Below are positions 26,520-35,500 of a stretch of 64,000 nucleotides of DNA, piece by piece. A model generated the notes under the pieces. That model saw only the letters and a list, made by a program, of their open reading frames with translations, did not search any database and was not told where the DNA came from. Source of the DNA: Lophius americanus (lineage: Eukaryota > Chordata > Actinopteri > Lophiiformes > Lophiidae). A program made the position numbers and the translations under genes. The DNA lies in NCBI GenBank assembly GCA_037951165.1, contig JBBDHG010000015.1, positions 9,962,501 through 10,026,500 of the forward strand. The letters are read 5' to 3'. Position 1 is the first letter of the stretch. Each line of letters starts with the position of its first letter.

Positions 26520-29500
26520 TTAATAATAATAATAATAGTAATAATATTTATAAACTTCATTTGTTCAGCACTTTTAAGAATAATATTTCAACGTGCTTTA
26601 CAGGATAAAAACAAGCCATTAAAAGACATAAAGACTTCAACAATTACAGTAAATTATCATAAATAACGTTAAAAACCAAATGGGACCATCTGGCAATGAG
26701 ACTGTGTTGTTTAGATTACTAAAAGGCTTCCCTGTGAAGGTATGTTTTAAGAAATGTTTTAAAAGATGTAACTGATTTTGCAAGCCTCAGCTCCTCAGGC
26801 AGGGAGTTGGAGAGATGAGGGGCCCTGACTAAAAAAGACCGGTCACCTTTTGTCCTGAAGTGGGACTCAGGAAGAGCCAGCAGAGCTCTGTCTGAAGATC
26901 TGAGAGTGTAGCGAGGCTCAGACGGGCGGAGCAGTTCAGTGATGTTGCTGGGAGCTATCGATGAAAAACAACCAGCAAGATCTCGTAACGAAATCTAAAA
27001 CTAACTGGTAGCCAGTGAAGAGAGGATAAAATAGGGCAGATATGATATCCTCTTTTCAGTGTTTGTTCAAACCTGAGCTGCTGCGTTCTTATCATGTTGG
27101 AGATACGAAAGTGTTCTTTAGCTCAACCGTGACTACATGAATTACAGCAATCCAGACAAGATGAAGTAAAGGAATGGAGGACCTTCTCCAAATCAGAGCG
27201 GAAGAGGAGGGACTTTATCTTGGAAATGGTCGTTAACTGATAAAAGAACGATACTGTAGAACAACATTAGATATTTGAGTTTCTAAAGAAAGGTTACTAC
27301 GAAAGAGAATTTTGTCTCACCTATTTTTAGTTTGAGAAGGTTGAATGACATGGAGAAGAAGGGAAAACAACCAAGAAAAACAGCTATTAATAATAGAATA
27401 GAAGGAACAAAACTACTAAAAACCTTCTTTTGGAAAATAGGCAGGTATAGTGTCAATAGGACCAGATGATGGCTTTGGCCATTACGTCCTGGATGGAAGG
27501 AGCCACCTAGACCTAGGGAGGGTCCACAGTGGTATCTTCATTGTGGAGTCTGATTTAATTTATTTTGGCTGTGAAAAAAGACAGATATAGGCACAAGTCG
27601 TTGGGGTAGCTTCAGCACGTTGCAGAAGAGGACGGTTACATTACATTGCAGATCCTAACGAGGATCTTGGAATTCTCAATTTAAAGTCAGAATTTAAAAA
27701 GAAATATGAGGCCTTAAGTCTTTTTTTTATTAATCTTTTTATTAATTTTTTTTAGAGTTTGTAATTTTTTTCTGATTATGAAACAGAATTTTGATGTTGG
27801 TCTCAGAATTCTGACTTAAATGACCTTTTAGAAAAAATATCTAAATATCTTAATTAAAAATCTCCCCCTTAATTCTCATATGGAGGAAGCGGAAATACTA
27901 AGGACAAAATGTGGTTTATTGAACTTAAAGTTTAATTTCTTAATTAGAAATATAATAGTAAAATAATTTTAGGAATTAAGCCTGACTAATATTTTTCAAA
28001 ATAATCTCATGAACCTTCTGCAATACCACAAAGTACCCCTCAGGGAACCCCATTTGAGAAACACTGGTTTAAATAGGTCCCTGTATGCGAATGGTCATTT
28101 AGTGTCTTATCTTTTCTTTTTTAACACAGGAATGAGTTACAGTCCCCACACTTATACGACCGTGTGGTGGACGAAAGTTTCAATGACTTGGCATTGAAAC
28201 TTTCCTACAACACATGCCGACATGAGGGCTATTAAGCGTGAAGACATATGGTTGAAAGGTCCACTGGTAAAAGGGACCTTTGAACTTTCACAGATAGCTG
28301 TAATAACTATTCCCATGGGTGGTTCCATGTCAAATATTAACACTTGTCATCCACTGCAGAATAAACTCACAAATCAATTAATTTTGCAGTATTTTCTGGC
28401 CATCACGTTTATTCAAGTCAGGCAAAACATTATAGTATTTGGAATATTGAACAGCAGCCATTTGTGGTAGAGGTGGGTTGGCAGCGCACAAAAACTGCAA
28501 TAAGACTGAGGGCTGCAACAATCATTATCAGCTATAACATTCTAACCACTGGTAGGTAAAGTCCCAATAACATTATTTGTTTTGTTACCATGGCACCTGT
28601 CAGTGGGTGACATAGATTCTGCAACAAGGGAACATTTTCTCCTGAAGTTGTGTTGGAAGAGTATGAATCGGACCAACCTTGATAAGGAACAGATTGTGGT
28701 GTCTAACTGGGTCAGAACATCCCCAGAACTGAAGGTCTTTTTGGGAGTCCCCATTCAGCAGTGGTTAATCTCAATCTCCCAAAGTGGTCCAGAGAGGGAC
28801 AACTGGTAACTGGTAGCAGTATCATTTATGCACATGGGAAGAGAAGGCTGGACCCAATTGTCTGATCCCACAGAAGAACTCCTATTGCAAAACATGTTAA
28901 TGCTGGTTCTGACCGAACTGTGTCAGGACTCCCATTTACATCAAGGAGCTGTTTTGGGGGCAAACAACCAGCACAATATTAGGCGGGTGGTTTTAATGTT
29001 ATGGCTTATTGTTACGCTAATAGGTTTATTATGAGAAGCCTCCGTTGGGCCTAATGCAGTATTTTGATTTTCTTGTTTCTGTAGGCCATGTTTGAGCTGG
29101 TTACCTCAGAAGCATCCTACTACAAGAGTTTGGAAATCTTAGAGACCCACTTCCTACGTAATCCTCTTTTAATCAACATTCTCAGCCAATCCGACATGCA
29201 CTTCCTGTTCTCCAACATCGAGGAAGTGATGAAGGCCAGTGAAAGGTTTGGAACATCACATCTCACCAATACGGTTCAGCTCACACATCAAGCCCTTGCA
29301 GTAGATGATGTGCTCTTCATTTTTCCAGGTTTCTTATGGATCTAGAGCACCGAAGTGAGGAGTCTATTTTGATTTCTGATGTATGTGATATTGTTCACCA
29401 CCATGCCATGAAACACTTCAGTGTCTTCATCAAGTACGTCATTAACCAGGGCTACCAGGAGAAGAACTACAGACGCATCTTGTAAGTACCTTTTTCATTA

Positions 29501-32500
29501 ACAGCTTTAAACAACAGGAGAAATTATATCTTTTCGGGGACACTGTACACCTATGCTGTCGGGGACGACAGCATAGGTGTACAGTGTCCCCGAAAGCCTT
29601 TCCTGTTGGAGTCTTCTGAGTACACTCGGTAACAAACGTGGTATTTTAAGGGTTTAACCCTTGAAAATGTAAAAAAACAAAACAATTTTGAAGCCAAAAT
29701 GCAAGAATGATATATAATTTCTGCCGTTTTAATGGGTTTCAATGGGGATATTCTTAATCTCTAACAGGCTATGTTTAACTATTTAAACTGCATGCTGAAT
29801 TGTTGACATATTTCAGGAGGACATCGGGTAAAAATTATAGAATTTCCTTAAAAAATATAAAAAACAAAAACCTTGCCGATGAGGCAGATAGGATAAATAA
29901 AAGGTTTGTGCTGAGGAGAAAGAGAGGAAGAGTGAGAAGGAATTATGGGTGTTATCCCTCGTACTGTCTTTTATGTGTGTCAACGTTTCCAGCTTGTCTC
30001 CTTTCAGTATGGAGAACAGGTTTGTCTCTTATTGTGTCAAGATGTGACATACAGAGAGTGATCAACTATGAACGCTATGCATCTCCCTTCATTAGCCACA
30101 TTGGTTCGCAGGAGCTGCAGGAACAAAAGATAGACAATAAATGGGATTTCTGCCAGCACCTAGAAAAACCTCTGAGTAGCGATGGTTGCTTTAATAGGAA
30201 TTGTCTTTTAAATGTCCCATTAGACTTGGAGATGGAGCGCAAAATCTATGTGTCTATGAAATGTCATTGTTGATTCAATTCAATTAAGGAAATTCTAAGT
30301 TTTGGCAAAATGGAGGAGAGCCAAGTCAAATTATGTGTCACATGTAATCAAATAAGTGACTGGGCTGCAATGTCAAATATTTCACCAGAAAGAGAATCAC
30401 AAAACATGAAAAACACAGTCGGCTGCAACCAGCCAAAAGAAAGACCAGTTAAAATAACCTGCTTATAAACCCGTTTCATCTTTCTATCAGTGAACCTAAT
30501 GACCTGATGTAAAACCATATCTAATCTGAATCTATATGAAGATAACAGATAACCAGCGATTTCTCACAAAGCTCTTTTGTAGCAGGCCATGTTGTATAAA
30601 TCAAGAATGGTATGAGGAAGAGAGGCAATGAAGAACAGGCAAGATGATTCAATATATTATATTAATCTCACTGTCAAGGTCGATGAAAAGACCAAAATCA
30701 ACAATGAATTCCTTCAAGTACTTTAGTTTAGTTCTATGTTTAACCCATACAACCCCAGATCTCCCAAAAGGAGGAATATAAAATAGACTGAATGGACCCA
30801 ATGCACATTCATGAAATTGTTTTTGGAGATATTGCATCAGCCTTTCCAGACTTTTCCATACTTTGAAATAAATCAGTTTGATGTATTATTGTTTAGGAAT
30901 ACCGTCTTTATTCACAGTACAACAACAATAATCAAACTTTGAAGGGTTAAGTTTTACAGCACACAAAATGGGCAGAGTTAAAAAATAGTACTGACCCATA
31001 TGAGAGGGCTTATCAACACACGTGGACTGAGAAATATTAGAAAGCTGAAGAAAAGACTTGGCAAGTTAGCCATGGCTATGGAAGCACATTGTGTCCATCA
31101 AATTAAAAAGATTTGGACACCGTATACAGTGTCTCGTAATTACGGGATAAGATCTCTCCGAAGAAACCCGGATGCTGGCACATGTATTTATCTCCTCCTG
31201 GTTTCTGACAGCTGACATTTCTGTGCAGTCGTTAAGCGAAGTCACAGAAAATAAAACAGACAGCCGTGCTAGTGGAGCAACGGCGAACTTTATACATTAT
31301 TATATATGCTTTGTTCTTTGGATGTGTGTTGAAATGCTGACCTGTTCCAGTTAATAGAAAACAAACTGAAGGACTCGGGTTTGCCAACATGGTTTTGTAA
31401 AGGAAGTCTGCTGAGGATGGAAATAACAAATTAAACATATCTACGTGTGTGGCGAACTCAGCCAGACAATGATGAAGGGTTCTGATATTTCTAGAAGTCT
31501 TTATTTTATGTTCAGCTGTTTTATTTTGGACAAAAAATAGTTTATTTTCCCTAAAACTGCCTTCATAAACATCAGAAGAGCTACAAAAGAGCAAATAAAA
31601 CTAAAATTAGCTCTTACAATCACAGAACTTACCTGAATAACATTTAATAACAATGGAACATTAATCACATATTGACTTACAAATAAAATAACATAAAGAG
31701 CTAGAAAACTATGCTTAAAACAATGTCAAAGCTTATCCTTTATACCTTTACTGCATAAGTTTACAGTAGAAAGGCTAGTACAAAAACAATATCATCACCT
31801 CTCACTGCTTGATTAAGATATCAAAGAAGAGAGTTATAACGAACGTAAAACATGCACTACCTTGTTCCGATTGCAGCTAGGGTGCTTAATTGTCCTATTG
31901 CAAAGCTTAACAATTTTTGGAAACTTCTTAAACATGAAAACCAAACACACGTCAAATGCACATTGTTAAGATACAACTTCCTGTACCATGGGAAGTACTT
32001 TAAAATAAAAGACCAAAGCAAAAAAATGCCTAAGGTACATAAAGGCTTGCAAGAAATAATTCAATTATCAATTAATTTTCATGAGGGTCATTTACAACGT
32101 GGACAAACACGACTGCGTAACAGCGACGATGAAAGGACCAATGCAGGCAAAGATGTGTGATAAACATTACATGGCATGTGCAAACAAACATTCTGATCTC
32201 ATTAGTACGAGATCCTGCTCTAATAATAACAAAATCCTGATCTCCTTATGGAGATGTGGGAGTTCAGTAAAATCGATTACTTTCTTTTATTAAAAATCAA
32301 GAATAGACTTTGAGGAACTGTACAACAACTGTGTCAACGCATATTCTTATGGATAGATATGGCTAGATGGTCCGCCTTGATGACTTTGTCTCCCGGCCGG
32401 GTGTTCATCCATTTTTAATGTAGCGTCTTTTATGCAGTCAAAGCTTATTGATATGTTATTAGCTCAATTACTGCTATGAGAATATAAACAAGCATGTTAG

Positions 32501-35500
32501 AGGTATAACCTTTAACAGCTTGTCTCCCCTCTTGTCTTACCTTTTATCTACTTATTTATGGATTTGTCTTTTAATTATTTGAGCAGCCCTTTTCTTTCAT
32601 TATTGACTGTTTTTGTGCGAATTTATGGGAAAATGAATGTGGATGAATAAAGTATTTATCTATCCCTATCAATCATGTTATCTCTACTGGACATTTCATC
32701 ATTCACCAATTTCCACATGGATTTATATTTGCAAAGAGAAGTGAGATTCACTTTCTCAAATAACACGATTGTTTTGACCTGATTGTGCAGAGAGGGGAAT
32801 CAGTCATTTCGGGAGACCATGGCGGCACTGGAGAACTACCCGTGTGTCAGGGGTCTATCTTTCACCTCCTTCCTAATTCTTCCGTTCCAAAGAATCACAA
32901 GGCTGAAGCTCCTCATACAGGCGAGTGTTCCAACGTGGTTAGATATATGGATACAGTAGCATGGACAGATTGCACCGTCTTTCATGTCATTTGACAGTTT
33001 GGATATGTTTAGATTTTTTTAACCTCTCTGTTGTTTCATTTAACAGAACATCCTGAAAAAAGCAGAGGAAAACTCGGAGAGGGAAGCAAATGCTATAAAA
33101 GCACATCAGCAACTGGAGCAGGTGAGCATCCCTTCACGGGGCGGGCCCATAACAGCAGCAGATGCGTAAAGGGGCAGTGTGTGAAATAGAATGGCATCTT
33201 TTTGAATTAATATTCACAACTAGCTTTTGTGAGTAGGCGATATAGTTTTTTTTTTAATTGTGGTTTAAAAAAAGATCTGTGAACCATTTTGCTGCTATGT
33301 TTGTACCTAGAATGGACAAACCGAAAACTTACACAAGATGTCTAAATTCATGCTTTTAATTTGAATTTGTGGCAGAAAGACAAAGACAAAAAGCTTTGCC
33401 TCTACAAACTAACAAAGAGTAAGAAGGTTAATAAAGTTTTTACTGGACAACTATTTTGTGTAGTGAGAAGTTTGTGAATTTTGTCAACCCACATTCGGTC
33501 AACCGAAGGATCATACTTATTATTTAGTTCAAGAAAGAGAAACAGAGAGTGAAGCAGGAAGACCTGACGTGTGAAACTGTTGATAGATAAACCGGTGGGG
33601 TTGTTTCAGTTTAGTTGGGGGATTCAACTATGCAGTCAAGGGACGGTGGCACTGTGCTGTAGGGAATGCTGGCTCCTGCACCAGGTACATTTCCTCCATG
33701 GTGGTGCAACATGTCGCTCCAACTTGGAAATGTTCGATGGAGAAATCAGACACCCTAACTGAGACCCCCACCCATCTTGTGGCTTCCCGGGCCCATGGAC
33801 TGAGTGATCGCTGCACCCTCACTCCTCCCCGGGGAGCAAACATTCCCACACTGGGTTTACCCCACCAAGTTGCCTCTCAGTCAGGTCATCGTTGTTTGCA
33901 TTGATGGCAATGTTTCAAGCTACAATGCTAATTTTAATGTGGTCTACCATTTGTCAAAACTTGGTGCCTTTTCCGAGTACGGTGGAGAAGGGTCTTTGGA
34001 CCCGCCATGACTGCATGCAACAATGTGGTACAAGAAAATAATATTTGTTATCTTACGGCCTATAGGTGGCCCTTTCATTTATGCTTTTGCCTATAGTTTT
34101 AAATAAGCAACTAAAAGCAATTTTTAGATATTGAAAGGCTACAGGATGTCATGTTTTTGACACTTTAAGGCCACTGTAGATTCTTGGATAGGGAAGGGTG
34201 AGCTGAGTGAAACTCATGTGGATCTTCACCACTAGATCGACTGAATTTTATGGCCAACACCTTTAAGTTACTTCTGGATATAATTATATGGCTATCATTC
34301 GGAGCATTTATTTACACATGGCAAAGTGAAGAAATGTGTCACCACAGTTTAGCCTCTTGTCCGTTTTTGGGAACCAACAAGAATGTTTTTGGGAACGTTG
34401 GGAACGGTTCAAGCAGACAGAACAATATTTCCCTAGAGAATTTTCAACTCTGTAGGGACAAGAGTTGAAAATTAGCAATAGCTATAAACTCTATGTACAG
34501 CACATAAGTTACATTCTTTGTATTGGAACTATCTTAGACTGTATCGCCCCTATTTAAATAAAATTCTATTTCTATTCGATTCTATATGAAGTTCTAAGGT
34601 TTTTGGCTCATTGTCTATGTTGTTATCTTCCTCAGATTGTGAAAGAGTGTAACGAGGGGGTTCGGAAAATGGGTCGCACTGAGGAGCTCATCAGCATTGA
34701 GAAAACACTCGAGTTTAAATCCAAGGTAAACACCTTCTGGCAGTGTGGCGTCATAACTGCTGAATCCACCAGTGTTTCATATAGATTCTTGGATTTTTTA
34801 AATCCTACTCTTTCCGTCCAATCTTCGAACTATATTTTAAAATAAGACAAAGTTAAGCTTTTATTTAAAAAAAAAACAAAAGCAACAAGAAGGCTGCTGG
34901 CCAGTGCCAACTGTACATCCCTCCTCACTTTCCTCCTTGCATCCCTTCATCTGTATTTTAAACATACCCCAAACATTCAGAAAAAACATTATGGTTTTAA
35001 CATGATGGTTAAGTTTGCCTATTTTTAAAACTATCTTCTATCGCCTATTTATCCCTCCAGTCGGTGCCCATCATTTCCCACTCCCGCTGGCTGTTAAAGA
35101 AGGGTGAAGTGCAGCTAATGTCTGGACCTAAAAGCACAAGGACCATGCGGAGTCGTAAGCTCTATCAGCCAGTCTACTTGTTCCTTTTTAACAACCTTTT
35201 GTTGGTCACCAAGCGCAGCTCCGGGTAAGCCTTTGGTCGAAAATAAAAAAATCTGTAAGTTTTAACACACATTAATTGAGTGACTTTTGTTATCAGTGGG
35301 GAAAGGTTCCATGTTCTTGACTCATGCACACGGTCGATGTTGAGGACCGAAGACCTTGAAGACCAGGGACAGCAGCTCGCCAATGTCTTCAATCTCAAGC
35401 TGCTGGAGAACCAAGAGGAGCGTCCAGTCAGCTACATGCTCAAGACCTCTAGCATGTGAGTATCTGAAGTACACTGAGCTCAGCATTCCTGTCAGACATG

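Noticed and set aside
26402..26608. Frame with a poly-Asn run
   Set aside because: Direct product of the (AAT)n microsatellite.
29800..30273. 157-codon plus-strand frame in ngef intron 7
   Set aside because: No recognisable domain, no splice context linking it to ngef, and frames of this size are expected by chance in 64 kb.
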